A stretch of DNA of 17,699 nucleotides, taken from positions 1 to 17,699 of the forward strand of contig JNEM01008409.1 in assembly GCA_000697335.1 (NCBI GenBank), given 5' to 3'. The notes under the pieces are model-generated. The model saw only the letters and a list, made by a program, of their open reading frames with translations. It was not told where the DNA came from and searched no databases. The stretch comes from Conidiobolus incongruus B7586. Lineage: Eukaryota > Entomophthoromycota > Entomophthoromycetes > Entomophthorales > Conidiobolaceae. This document shows positions 7,544 through 17,685 of the stretch, one piece after another; position 1 is the first letter of the stretch, and each line of letters starts with the position of its first letter. Made by a program: the position numbers and the translations under genes.

Positions 7544-10000
7544 TATGATAAATATAAACAAGCAAGTGATCAAATACAAACTTTAACCACTAGACAGTGA
7601 ACAGTGGAAAGATAGGGTAAAAAGTAAAGCAAATCTATTAGTTTGCAAAGTTTTTCAGTTCGAGTGCTACTTATTTATAATAGTGGAAAATTTCTCACGT
7701 TAGTTATATTATGGAGTAAATTTTAATTATCCACAAATTCCATGGTCTAAATTGGTAGGCTGTGGACATAATAGATTGATTATCTATTTTAAGTAATCAC
7801 TTTAGTATGAGCTAATAACTATCCATTGAAAATATTTTCATTTTTGACACTTTTCAAGTAACGAAATTCACATCACTTATCATCCAATGACATTCAATCG
7901 AATTTTAAAAATTACTAAATTGGGTTGCTTTTTTGAACTCAATAACCACAAATTCATCTCACATTATTTCACACTTAATTTAAATTGATTATATATTTCA
8001 ATTTAGTTAGGCAATACTTTCAAATTAATAACTTATATTAATTCCTACTAAATTACTGAATGTAGTACACCAATTTAAAACATTGTTATACACTATAAAA
8101 TAGCTTGGTTTCAACCAATATCCAAACCCAAATCCCAAGCGATTTCCATTTGGAAATTTTTGTAGAAAACATTGAAAAGTTGTAAAAATTTAACAGAATA
8201 AACCAATTATACCCTTCATTAACTAGAAATAATTATTACCCCAAAGAATTATTAAATGATTCTTCGGATTTCAAGATTAACTATGTCCGACCCAAATATT
8301 CTCAAGTGATAATAATGTTTAAAAATTGATTAATTGATTCATTTAAGATGAAGGAATTCAATATATTACTTTAAAATTGATAAATAGTATTATTCAATCA
8401 ATACAAATACCAATCTAGGGAAATAGCAGTCAACCAACATATAAACCAACTTAATAATAATGTTATATAACCTTACCAATATTACTTAATCAAAAAATCT
8501 CGAATACAAGATCCATCCATAACTTTTTTATATGAGTTTTTCTCAACTAATCAAAATTAGTGAAGCACAAATCTTATTTTGGTACCGACTTCTAACATAT
8601 TCTAATCAAACAACCATAAAAACATCAGAGTTTTTAATGGTTTGTTAAAAGAATGCTTGTAATTGTCAAGTCAATTAGCCTTGAAAACAAGTTTAAAATC
8701 AAAGATATTTAATATTTAGTCTTGATTATTGGATAAATATGACTTATTTGCAAAGTTCTAATTCACATTTGATGATTAATTGGTTTAATCCTGATTTTAT
8801 TAGTCAAAAAAGTCAATATAAACTTTGGATGAACAAAGTTAGTAATATTTTTAAAAAAATCAAAGCAATTTTCTTGATAAGGCTGGATTAGTTGAGACGT
8901 TAAATATTTTTCAGATAATTGCGTGATTTAACATTTTGATTAATTGATTGGATAGCTTACAATCTGTTTATTGTTGTGGTATTGTTAGATGTTATGAAAG
9001 AATAAATATATATCTTTTTAATCCTTTTATGCTTGAATAGTTAGAAAATTTGAAAAATATTTCAATGCATTATGTGATGTCCTTGATTCAACTTGTAGAT
9101 TAATATAAACAAAATTAATAGCTTTACTGAATTAACTTGTAAATTATAGTGTTGAGATAAATGTTTAAAATGATTTGATTATAAATTGAATACAAATGAT
9201 ATATGTTTATTACCTATATTCACCATGAATTGACTAGCCATTATTTACTCAAATAATTTAATCTTTTGATTAAATTTACTTAAAAAAAGAGTGAAGGATT
9301 TTAAATTAAAAATAGAATTTAAAATCAATATCTAGAGTTAGTTATAAATATCTAAAATATCCATTATAACTTGGGTCAATATTTAAATCCTTGTAATTTT
9401 CTATTCATCCTTAGGTATTCATATTCACTATGTTCCAAAAATTTTCTGAATTGAAATAACATTCAAATAATAGATATTGCTCGAAATATAAATTGAGCTA
9501 AAAATTCTTTTTACGCTATATTATTATAGTTCATGGATTTTACCAGCAAATGAAATTATTATTTAATAAATAAAAAATAAATTTTCGAAGATTGGTATTT
9601 ATGTGAGAATTTTTGATTGAATAATTGTAATTTGTAAATGATGTGACATTATATCTAATATTAGATGAATGCGCTAAATCATCAATTCAATTACGAAAAC
9701 CATTCAAGTTCTATAAATTTAAATAGCTTTCAACATTATAAAGGTACTTAAATTGTAAATATTTTAAAATTGGAATATGGGCTTGATTGCCGAACTTAAT
9801 TGAATATCCGGAGATTTTAACTATTGAATTACTTGAGAAATACCTGTCAATTGCGTGAACATTCAGAACTTTAAAATAATTTAAATCAAAGAATAAATAT
9901 GGAAGAAATATATAATAATATTATCATGTATAAGAAATCAAATATATTTAAACAATATTGCAATATTGATGAATTATGAAAAAAAATAATTCTATAAATT
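7544..10000. other. Long AT-rich region without a recognised gene
   Basis: I see no coding exon with both plausible splice sites and a recognisable protein, no tRNA and no repeat. The right end is the 3' flank of the SET-domain gene and the left end the promoter of the transcription-factor-like gene. No six-cysteine zinc-cluster exon was found near 7544-8100. A short minus-strand stretch near 8470-8530 can be read as a small exon but gives no convincing protein. Non-coding RNA genes cannot be excluded by eye. Confidence 0.4.
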
Positions 10001-11918
10001 TTATTGATTATTGGATTGATAATGATCAATACCCAACAACACAATAGATTTTCTACCATTCCATAAGGTATTCAAGCTATCGAATACAATTTTAGCATCT
10101 TGATGAGTATCAGGATCCAATTGAATTAATTTAGTTTGAATAACAGCCTAAATCCCATACATCAATTAATCTAATATATACCATTCAACTGGTTCAACTT
10201 ACCAATTTCGCCTCAATTTCCACCAACAAATAATTCAAAAACTTAATAATAAACTCAGTCAATTGAGTTTCCAAATAACTGAAATTACCACTGAATTGAT
10301 CGATTTGACCATTCCAAAGTTGCAAGAAAATATAATTATTTTGACTTGGATTGGGTAATAATAAATATCTCAAATAATTCATCAATTTGAAATCGAATTC
10401 ACCGTTTAAATTGATACAAAAGTCGCTAATTATATTATATTAGTTTGAATTAATGTATTGGATATTTTTAAAATTACCTTGTTAAATTTAATTTTGATAA
10501 GAAATCAATCTTTTGATTATATTCTGAAGAATTAGGGTGTATAATACAATGAACTTGGTCTTTGATATATTCATCAATTTTCCAATAATCGTGAGGATTA
10601 TTAGTTATTAAAAATCCATATTCGGTAATTAAGAAATTATTATCGTGTAATCCATAATTAATAAATACCTATCAAATTTAATTTATATAATATTATAAAA
10701 ATATATATTAATGATTATTACTTCTTGCCCAATTTCATAAGTACCACTAATATTAATAATTTCTAAACTGTTTTTACTGTAGTTGAATTGTGTTTTAATC
10801 TATAATCAATGTATTAATTGATTGGTATTTAGATATGGATTTTTAATATATTACCTTTGCATTAGGATGATGATTTAACAAATCCAAACCAGGCGCCAAA
10901 GTCATCAACTCTTTAGATCGCATCGACAAGGGAAATTTATAACCATTTAAATAAATGCATCGAGTATTAACTATTATTAAATTATCAATAATAATTCATA
11001 TTATATATTATATATTGTTACCAATTAACCAACTCCAAATAAATTCATCATAATTAGGTTGAAATTCTTTTGCTAAATCACTATTATTTTGAAATAATTG
11101 TTGAATGATATCATTATTTGACTAAAAAAAATTATTTATATAAATAATGGAGTATAATGATGAATATTTACCATAACAAATTCATTGACAATATCAAAAT
11201 CTCCATTTAATCTATATATCAATTTTTGAAATTGATCTAAATTGAATATAATTAAATAATATTATAATATATGAAATGTAAAATAGTTTTACCTATTAAA
11301 TCTAAAGGTAACAAAATTTTAACAATATCCCAATTTTTAATAAAATATTGGTGAATTTCAAATCGCTTGGGTAAAGTATTCAAATAAGATTGCCATTGGC
11401 TCAATTGTTTCAATCTCAACTGAATGATTAGATATAAGGTAATTAATTGATGACTCGATAATTTTGTCACTCTGCCTTTTCTAAACTAACGATTAACTCA
11501 TACTCTTGATAGTATTATGTATTGATTACAATTCATTGATAGTAATCGACTCAAAATTTATCAATAAAGTTTTTGGAATTCTTACGATTGGATCCGATTC
11601 CTGAACAAATTTTAATCATTATTTTGAATAATCACTTAAAAATTATATTAAAATTAGATTTTTACTTTGATTATTTTGGTTGCTTTCATACCTCTACCAG
11701 TTTCTATATAAATTTGAAAAATATATGATATAAATGTAAATAATTATATATAAATATATTCAATATGGTTTTTATTTTGAATTATAAGAAACAATAAAAG
11801 AAGAATATTTACCTTTAAACTCGCTAAATTCTAAGGGAAAGTCTTCAATTTTATAATTTTTTATCCAATTTTGAAATTGTTCCCAGTTTATTGGTTCTTG
11901 CATGAATTCCTCATCCAT
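10001..11918 (-). CDS. SETD4: SETD4-like SET-domain lysine methyltransferase (11 exons)
   Basis: Splicing 11 exons gives one open frame of 440 residues. Exons: 11813-11918, 11666-11703, 11530-11600, 11293-11480, 11172-11236, 11022-11121, 10855-10970, 10722-10799, 10478-10668, 10203-10425, 10001-10147. Every intron is GT...AG and most are about 50 nt. Landmarks in order: FQNWIK near the start; ETGRGMKATKIIK (36-48), the SET opening; SSHQLITLYL and W-x-YL-x-x-LP, the inserted helical region; WSWLIVNTRCIYL (186-198); LAPGLDLLNHHPNAK (214-228) with the Asn-His cofactor motif; EVFINYGLHDN (254-264) with the SET tyrosine Tyr259; EYGF; then a helical C-terminal substrate-binding domain. The VNTR, LAPxLDLLNH and VFIxYGxHDN motifs and the length match SETD4 as I remember it, better than RKM or SETD6. 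Substrate unknown; nuclear or cytosolic. Confidence 0.88.
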
Positions 11919-12591
11919 ATTTTTATTATATTCTATAATATTCTAATATTTTGGAAATTGAAGATTATACAAATATATATAGATATATGTATAATGAAAT
12001 TGATTTCTTTATTGATATTGAATAGTAAATTATATTTTTTTATATTTACTTAAATTTAGAAATTTTTTGAAATAAGAATACAACTTAAATAATATATAAC
12101 CTATATTCATTATTATGGGATTAGTTGATATTCAAATTCCAGCAATTTAATTTTTTTTCAATTAAAATTTGAAAGGTTATTTAGTTTCAAAAAAATATTG
12201 AAATAAATTAGAAAATTTGATAATCATAAACTACAAGCAATAATTCTTATAGGTATCAATCCCTCACTTATAATATTCATTACGGTATACATTTTTTAAA
12301 AAAATCAAATGTAAAAATTTAATTGGTTAATTTGAAAAGTTACGGAACTTCACATACACCGAACAAATTCACTAAAAATTATTGAATTAACCTTAAAATT
12401 AACAAAGAATGATGAAATTCAAATGAAAAGCTGACATAAGTGACAATATATTCTGATATGTCAAAATCATTAAAGAAAGATAATGAAAGCTGCCATATAA
12501 AATCAATTTATAAATATGAAAAATACTTGAGGTTAAAGGGCATGATTTCTGTAATAAACTTTATAAAAAGAATAAATACACTAAGAATTTA
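11919..12591. other. AT-rich intergenic region, 5' of the SET-domain gene
   Basis: Short open stretches occur on the plus strand (for example 12440-12646), but they run into the neighbouring gene's antisense and have lysine/isoleucine-rich composition expected from AT-rich DNA. No feature supported. Confidence 0.5.
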
Positions 12592-13644
12592 TTATTGGCT
12601 TAATTTCAACTTATTCAACTGGTTTAAAAATTGGAACACTTCGTGATCCCTGGTAATTTGTTTGTATTTGTATCTCGCAATGTCGCGAGAAGTGGGAGTG
12701 GCGGCTTGGATATAAGCGAATTGACTGGGTTTGAATAGGAAGCCAAGCGCTGATAGGAATGATTTGATGGTATCCATGGTGAATGGGATGGGGAACCATA
12801 CTTTTAAGCCGGTGGAATCTATTGTCATCTTCCAGGAAAGTTGACGTACGCTGGACAAGATGCTTATTAACAATTGGCCTAGTTGCCGGAGGTTGGGGAA
12901 TGGTGAATTCATCAAGCGAAGTGCTTGGAGTTGGTAGCTTTGAGTCAAAATCACTGTGGCAGCTTGGAAGTTGGCGCTAGCAAGATTGCGTTGGAATATT
13001 TTTTGAATATATTGGTAAGTTGAGAGGTTGAGAGGAAAGTTGATATAGTATAGGGATCTGTCAAGATTGAGCAATTTTGAATCACAGGGAAGAATAGAAT
13101 TAATAGTTTTACTCAGGTCAAGCTGAGAAGTCTTGTGAACTGTGTGCTTCAGCACTGGTAAGGTTGCTGAATTAGATTGAGACTTAAACATTGGTACAAT
13201 TGATGATAGTCCGTTAAATTGTGAATAATGTCTTACAAATTCTTGATATTTTTTGAAAGAATTGGCTTTGGTGAACTTTTTGGAGGCAGATGGTGTATAT
13301 AGTATATTATTAACATGTTGAGCGAATGGTCCCCAGAATGGGTGATGCTTTGCAACATTAGAATAATATCTAGAAGCTAAATTACTTTTAAAACCATAAA
13401 AGCTATAATTTCTTTTTTGAGATTCATAAAGGTATCTTGGCTCGTATGAAAGTAAAGGAACTTGGATATAGGTAGGACGTTGAAGAAGAGATAACGTGCG
13501 GGACCCTTTTAAAATAGGCTTTGCAGGAACAAAATGAGATTTGAGAATAGGACTAGCTTTTAAAGTTGTAGCAAAATGCAAAGACATACTATCGTAAGAT
13601 AGCAGTCTTTTTACGTTTTGAAAAATATTGACAAACGTTCTCAT
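12592..13644 (-). CDS. Probable mitochondrial protein of unknown family, 350 residues
   Basis: This single-exon protein opens with MRTFVNIFQNVKRLLSYDS. The first 100 residues hold about three acidic residues against many Lys, Arg, Ser and Tyr, typical of a mitochondrial presequence. The middle (about 100-200) is basic and low in recognisable motifs. Residues 200-262 look helical. Residues 270-303 read WKMTIDSTGLKVWFPIPF followed by MDTIKSFLSALGF, which faintly recalls the C-terminal block (strand, FP, then a helix ending in LG) of fungal mitochondrial-looking proteins that databases often mislabel casein kinase II beta 2 subunit; this recollection is weak. The start is the first ATG with a coding-like sequence; an ATG five bases upstream runs straight into a stop. 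Codon use and GC are well above the flanks, so it is a real gene. Function not assignable. Confidence 0.75.
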   Translation of the reverse strand: MRTFVNIFQNVKRLLSYDSMSLHFATTLKASPILKSHFVPAKPILKGSRTLSLLQRPTYIQVPLLSYEPRYLYESQKRNYSFYGFKSNLASRYYSNVAKHHPFWGPFAQHVNNILYTPSASKKFTKANSFKKYQEFVRHYSQFNGLSSIVPMFKSQSNSATLPVLKHTVHKTSQLDLSKTINSILPCDSKLLNLDRSLYYINFPLNLSTYQYIQKIFQRNLASANFQAATVILTQSYQLQALRLMNSPFPNLRQLGQLLISILSSVRQLSWKMTIDSTGLKVWFPIPFTMDTIKSFLSALGFLFKPSQFAYIQAATPTSRDIARYKYKQITRDHEVFQFLNQLNKLKLSQ

Positions 13645-13656
13645 ATCATAAATGAA

Positions 13657-13936
13657 TTAAAAGCAAGATACAAACACTGTATGATTATCATTCTTCAATT
13701 TATAGTTTACAACTGAAATTTGTAAATAGAACTGTGATTGGATAATTTGGGATTGTCAGAATTACCATTTTCAGATTGTTTGACGAATAATCGTTGAGGA
13801 TGAATTGATTCTTTGACTTGGTTTTTAATCTATTTTATTAATTTATTTTCATAATTGTTGATTGTTTTTAAAGAACCTTTGGAGTCGTCGATATTACATT
13901 TAGTATATAAAACATTAGTGATTGTAATTCTTTTTG
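13657..13936 (-). other. Candidate small spliced gene or spliced leader exons, low confidence
   Basis: Three minus-strand blocks join through GTAA...TAG/CAG introns of 68 and 53 nt: 13898-13936, 13766-13829 and 13657-13712. The joined frame stays open, includes HPQRLFVKQSEN and NYKLKNDNHTVFVSCF, and ends at 13657. GC is a little higher than the surroundings. No start exon or family was recognised, and the stop lies only 12 nt before the ATG of the 350-residue gene. It may instead be the leader of that gene or chance open sequence. Confidence 0.2.
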
Positions 13937-14434
13937 CTAGAATTAAAATTATTATTTTAAATTTAGCATCTGGGATTTATTCATTAGTATGATTTAATTG
14001 AATATTAGCAAATATAAAATGTTCGTATACCAGCAGTATTTCTGGCTTTTTATAATTCAGTAATTTTCTAATAATCTTTTAATTTTATTCTGATCTTTAT
14101 AATTATTTATATATGGATTGAAGTTTGGCTTTTTATTAAATCCACTTCAAAAACTATTTATCAGGTATATATTTATAATTCGAATTGGACAACAGCACTT
14201 AGTTTAACGATATATAGTAATTTTATTTCAATTTCCAAAAGTTAACCATATTGCTTATATCAAGGCATTCAATGTATGGTAATTGGATCATATGTATCGA
14301 ATCAAAAGGTGGAATTATCTTTAGAGAGAAAAAATTTCCAGCTTATTAACCTGTGCCCAATAAGATTGATCCATATCATCCCTGTGCATTATATCATCCC
14401 AATCCACTTAATTCAATATCATTGTAGGTTTGGG
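13937..14434. other. Intergenic region upstream of A2
   Basis: No supported gene. A 60-codon plus-strand frame at 14276-14458 overlaps the A2 core promoter and has no coding character. Repeated ATCATCCC/ATCATCCCAATCC elements near 14376-14402 could be upstream promoter sites. Confidence 0.4.
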
Positions 14435-14442
14435 TATAAAAA
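14435..14442 (+). promoter_or_regulatory. TATA box of A2
   Basis: TATAAAAA, 83-90 nt before the A2 ATG, matching the A1 promoter in sequence and spacing. Confidence 0.6.
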
Positions 14443-14524
14443 CTCAGGTTTGCAATAAAAGATTTAAACTATTCATTTAAAAATTTATTAACTATTCTTC
14501 TTTCCTTTGGATTTTATTAAAATT

Positions 14525-15148
14525 ATGACTAACATTGATCCCAAAGAATACGAACACCTCACAGAACGTGAGCGTATGGTTGCTGGATATCCCTATAAAC
14601 CTATGGATCCGGAACTTGTTGAAGGTCGTCTTAAAGCACGCCAACTAATGTACGAGTTCAACCACTCTAAGCCCGACGATCTTGAGTATCGCAAGAAAAT
14701 CCTCACAGAGCTTTTCAGATCAGGCGGCGACAACGTGTATATTGAGCCTCCTTTCACCTGTGATTACGGCTTCAATATCGATTTTGGAAAGAACGTTATT
14801 ATGAATTACAACTGTTGTTTTCTCGATTGCTCCGATATCAAACTTGGAAATAATGTATTTGTTGCTCCAAATGTCCAGATCTATGCTGCAACTCACCCCA
14901 CAGACCCCTTGGAAAGAAGAAAGTACGAACTCGCGAAACCAGTCACAATCGGTAATGACGTGTGGATCGGAGGAAATGTAGTAATTTGTCCTGGCGTTAC
15001 AATTGGCGACGGTGTCACTATTGGAGCTGGAAGTGTTGTAACCAAGAGTTTCCCACCCTACGTTGTGATTGCTGGCAACCCCGCTAAAGTCATTAAAGAG
15101 TTACCAGGCTATGAAGAATATAAAAAATTGGAAGGTGCTGAAAAATAG
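14525..15148 (+). CDS. A2: maltose/galactoside O-acetyltransferase-type hexapeptide acyltransferase
   Basis: This 207-residue protein is a close paralogue of A1, aligning end to end without gaps. It has the Mac domain ([14 protein letters not shown] ... [12 protein letters not shown]), then the hexapeptide beta-helix ([37 protein letters not shown]), the catalytic His124 in AATHP, Trp147, and [15 protein letters not shown] at the end. I chose the ATG at 14525 because it aligns with the A1 start; the frame extends upstream only through a TTG, an unlikely start in a eukaryote. AATAAA is at 15169-15174. Expected reaction: acetyl-CoA-dependent O-acetylation of a sugar or glycoside; substrate unproven. 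It shares a 51-nt perfectly identical tract with A3, much more alike than the rest of that pair. Confidence 0.94.
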   Translation: MTNIDPKEYEHLTERERMVAGYPYKPMDPELVEGRLKARQLMYEFNHSKPDDLEYRKKILTELFRSGGDNVYIEPPFTCDYGFNIDFGKNVIMNYNCCFLDCSDIKLGNNVFVAPNVQIYAATHPTDPLERRKYELAKPVTIGNDVWIGGNVVICPGVTIGDGVTIGAGSVVTKSFPPYVVIAGNPAKVIKELPGYEEYKKLEGAEK

Positions 15149-15174
15149 TTGTTTTATTAATATATTGGAATAAA

Positions 15175-16126
15175 AATATAAGATCAAAGTAAATCGCGAA
15201 TGATATTTTTTTATAAATACTAATTAATATAATTTTCTTGGTATTCTAGATATATATTATTAATGTTGGTAGTATTAATATTTTAAATAATTGGAAAGCT
15301 AACTTTGTATTATTAAAAGTCCAGTTATGTGAATTTTGTTAATCAGTAAAAAACATATTAGGAATATAAAAAATTCCAACTTTGTATTCAAGATATCGTT
15401 GTTAGATATAAAACTCATTAATTTTATTTTAACAATCAAAACAATAATGATATTATATAGTTTGATATTTAGTTTCAATATCTCTAATTTATTATCATAT
15501 CATATTGGTTTTAATAAAATTTGTTTTTAATTTTTCTAATTTAAACTTGAAATTTTTGTTCAATCAGTTTAAGTCATATGAGTTAGCTTATTTGATGTGG
15601 AAAAATCTTAAATATTTGATTTGAAAAATATATTTTGAAACAGTCCAAATTTTTCCATGTTGATAATATAGTTTTTTACATAACATAAATTGTTAAAATG
15701 AGCTTTTTTTCAATTTTGCATATTTAGTTATTCCAAATAAGATTTATTATTGAAAACAGTATGATTTAAAAAGTGAACAAGAAATAAAATATTTAATTAA
15801 ATTTAATAACTTAAACCAAGAGCGAATTTTGAGATTTTATAAAATTTTTAGTGGCGAATATATGTTCAAAATCCCGAATAAATAAACATTTTGGTAAAAT
15901 TTGTTAGTATGCAAAATTTATCCAGTTGTAAAATTAATTATAAGCCTTATGAATGCATCCATGTGAATTTATATTACTCTATCAATCTAGGTAAAAAAAT
16001 TCATTTATAAGCTGTTTACAATTTTTAGGCAAAGGAGTGTTTTTGAAGAATTCTATCCAATGAAGTGACTCCATATTATTCCGGAATTATGATGTAATTC
16101 ATATCCACTCTTAATGTTTGAGCAGG
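15175..16126. other. AT-rich intergenic region, A2 to A3
   Basis: No gene or structured RNA supported; a 64-codon AT-rich frame (15336-15530) has no coding character. At 16127-16135, AATAAAAAA sits exactly where A1 and A2 have TATAAAAA relative to the ancestral ATG, and may be the decayed A3 TATA box. Confidence 0.45.
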
Positions 16127-16260
16127 AATAAAAAATATAACAGAATGGCTCATGATCAAAATGATCAGCGGTTTCATTTAAAAATTGATCAATCATTCTT
16201 TTATCAAATCATGGTAACACTGATCCCAAAGAATACGAACATCTTTCCGAGCGCGAACGT

Positions 16261-16965
16261 ATGATTGTTGAGTGTCTACACATTCCCACAGGTCCTGAGC
16301 TTGTTGCGGAAAGACTTCGCGCACGACAATTAACATATAAATACAATCAGACCCAACCTGATGAAGATAAGGTTCGCAAATCTACTCCTAAAGAAATGTT
16401 TGGGAAGATTGTTGAAAATGTGTTTATTGAACCACTTCTCACAGTTGACTGCGGCTCCGATATTGAAATGGGATCCAATATTCTAATCAATTACAACTGC
16501 TGTGTTCTTGATTACTCCAATGTTGAAATTGGGAATAATGCCTTCATAGCACCAAACGTTCAGAACTACGCTGCAACTCATCCAAGCAGTCTTTTAGAAA
16601 GGAGAAAGTATGAACTCGCAAAATCAGTCATTATGGAAGATGACGTATGGATTGGAGGCAATGTGGTGATCTTTCCAGGTGTCACGGTTGTTGACGGTGT
16701 GACAATTGGCGCAGGAAGTGTTGTAACCAAGAGTTTCCCACCCTACGTTGTGATTGCTGGCAACTTCTCTAAAGTCATTAAAGAATTACTAAGTTATGAA
16801 GAATATAAAAAATTGAAGGAGTCAGGTGATAATATTGGCAGTTTATTAAATAATTATGTGAAAAGAAAATTCAATAAATTCTCCGCGTATTTTCCTTTAT
16901 ATGGATTAATAGAGTATCTACTAATTAAAGTTATTACCACCAATATTCTAGTTTATATACTTTAA
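16261..16965 (+). CDS. A3: eroding third acetyltransferase copy, N-terminally truncated
   Basis: This copy is open for 234 codons from the ATG at 16261. Homology to A1/A2 begins earlier, at an ATG at 16211, but that stretch is one base shorter than in the paralogues, so the ancestral ATG is out of frame and the first 17 or so residues are lost. Mac-domain and repeat positions are more diverged than between A1 and A2: PPFTCDYGF is now PLLTVDCGS, VTIGDD is VIMEDD, NPAKVI is NFSKVI. His107 in AATHP and DVWIGGN survive. The ancestral stop is gone, and about 48 residues of hydrophobic, AT-coded tail follow (ending VYIL). The putative TATA box is also altered. Most likely a decaying duplicate; a short translated product or a new role is possible. 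Converges on GY4. Confidence 0.6.
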   Translation: MIVECLHIPTGPELVAERLRARQLTYKYNQTQPDEDKVRKSTPKEMFGKIVENVFIEPLLTVDCGSDIEMGSNILINYNCCVLDYSNVEIGNNAFIAPNVQNYAATHPSSLLERRKYELAKSVIMEDDVWIGGNVVIFPGVTVVDGVTIGAGSVVTKSFPPYVVIAGNFSKVIKELLSYEEYKKLKESGDNIGSLLNNYVKRKFNKFSAYFPLYGLIEYLLIKVITTNILVYIL

Positions 16966-17258
16966 AAATCGAATTTTTATATAGCTATCATTGTGTTAGA
17001 TATAATATTGGAAAGACTTGAATACATAATCTATTTTCATTTTCAAAAAATAAGAATTAATATTATACGTTTCGTATGTGTTCTAACTAGTGAATATGCT
17101 ACAAAATACTTCTTATCTATTAATTTAACCGAATACACATAACTTTTGTACTTGATAACAAAAATATTGATACAACGATACTTTTATATAAACTATATAT
17201 TACATTAATAGATTATAAAATTTAAAATTCAAAATTGAAATATTTCTAACAGAATAAT
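16966..17258. other. AT-rich convergent spacer between A3 and GY4
   Basis: No feature recognised. It mirrors the GY1/A1 spacer at 223-526. Confidence 0.5.
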
Positions 17259-17295
17259 ATAAAGATATTTATTTAATCAATAATAAACCAATCTA

Positions 17296-17592
17296 TTAAG
17301 CACTAAAGAATTGATTGCTCACATCCTTATTGACACGATTAGCATCCACATCACTTTTATGAATATTATCATTGAACACTGCTGCGTTGGTATTACGGTC
17401 AAATTCATTCAAACGGAAGTTGGAAGCGTCAAAGTTATTGTTATTGGCAAAGAATATTGGATTGAATCCCCAGCCGCCATAGTATCCGGGAGCGTAGTTG
17501 TAATAATTGCCTGGATAGTATCCTCCACAAAAAGAGCATTCAGAAGAATTGACAAGGATTAATAATTGGGGGATTAAAGTTTTTAACAACAT
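17296..17592 (-). CDS. GY4: small secreted glycine/tyrosine-rich protein, identical to GY3
   Basis: The 98-residue product is identical to GY3 at every codon: signal peptide (1 to about 19), Gly/Tyr segment (about 22-40), and the family tail from GWGFNPIFF to FFSA. Its TATA box (17678-17685, minus strand) and AATAAA (17268-17273) are also preserved, so the copy should be expressed like GY3. It converges on A3, just as GY1 converges on A1 at the other end. Function unknown; probably extracellular. Confidence 0.85.
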   Translation of the reverse strand: MLLKTLIPQLLILVNSSECSFCGGYYPGNYYNYAPGYYGGWGFNPIFFANNNNFDASNFRLNEFDRNTNAAVFNDNIHKSDVDANRVNKDVSNQFFSA

Positions 17593-17677
17593 TTTAATAA
17601 TCTAGAAATCTAAGTATAAAGTATCTAATAGTATATAGCCTTCAAGTGATACTTTTAAAAATTGTACTATTTCAAGG

Positions 17678-17685
17678 CTTTTATA
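17678..17685 (-). promoter_or_regulatory. TATA box of GY4
   Basis: TATAAAAG on the minus strand, 86-93 nt before the GY4 ATG, preserved from the GY3 copy although the next base differs (C instead of T). Confidence 0.55.

Noticed and set aside
8470-8530. Minus-strand mini-exon with a GTAATA donor and a TAG acceptor about 70 nt on
   Set aside because: The joined frame ends after about 20 residues and matches nothing.
7544-10000. Searched for transposon, virus-like element or CRISPR-like repeats
   Set aside because: No transposase, reverse transcriptase or capsid-like protein, no terminal repeats and no regularly spaced repeats seen in this stretch or elsewhere in the window.
12783-12980. 65-codon plus-strand frame antisense to the 350-residue gene, and 12611-12799 in another minus frame
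   Set aside because: Shadows of the 12592-13644 gene; composition follows its codons.
14276-14458. 60-codon plus-strand frame before A2
   Set aside because: It runs through the A2 TATA box and has no family signal; likely promoter DNA.
15336-15530. 64-codon plus-strand frame between A2 and A3
   Set aside because: Lys/Ile/Asn/Phe-rich composition expected from AT-rich DNA; no start context or homology.
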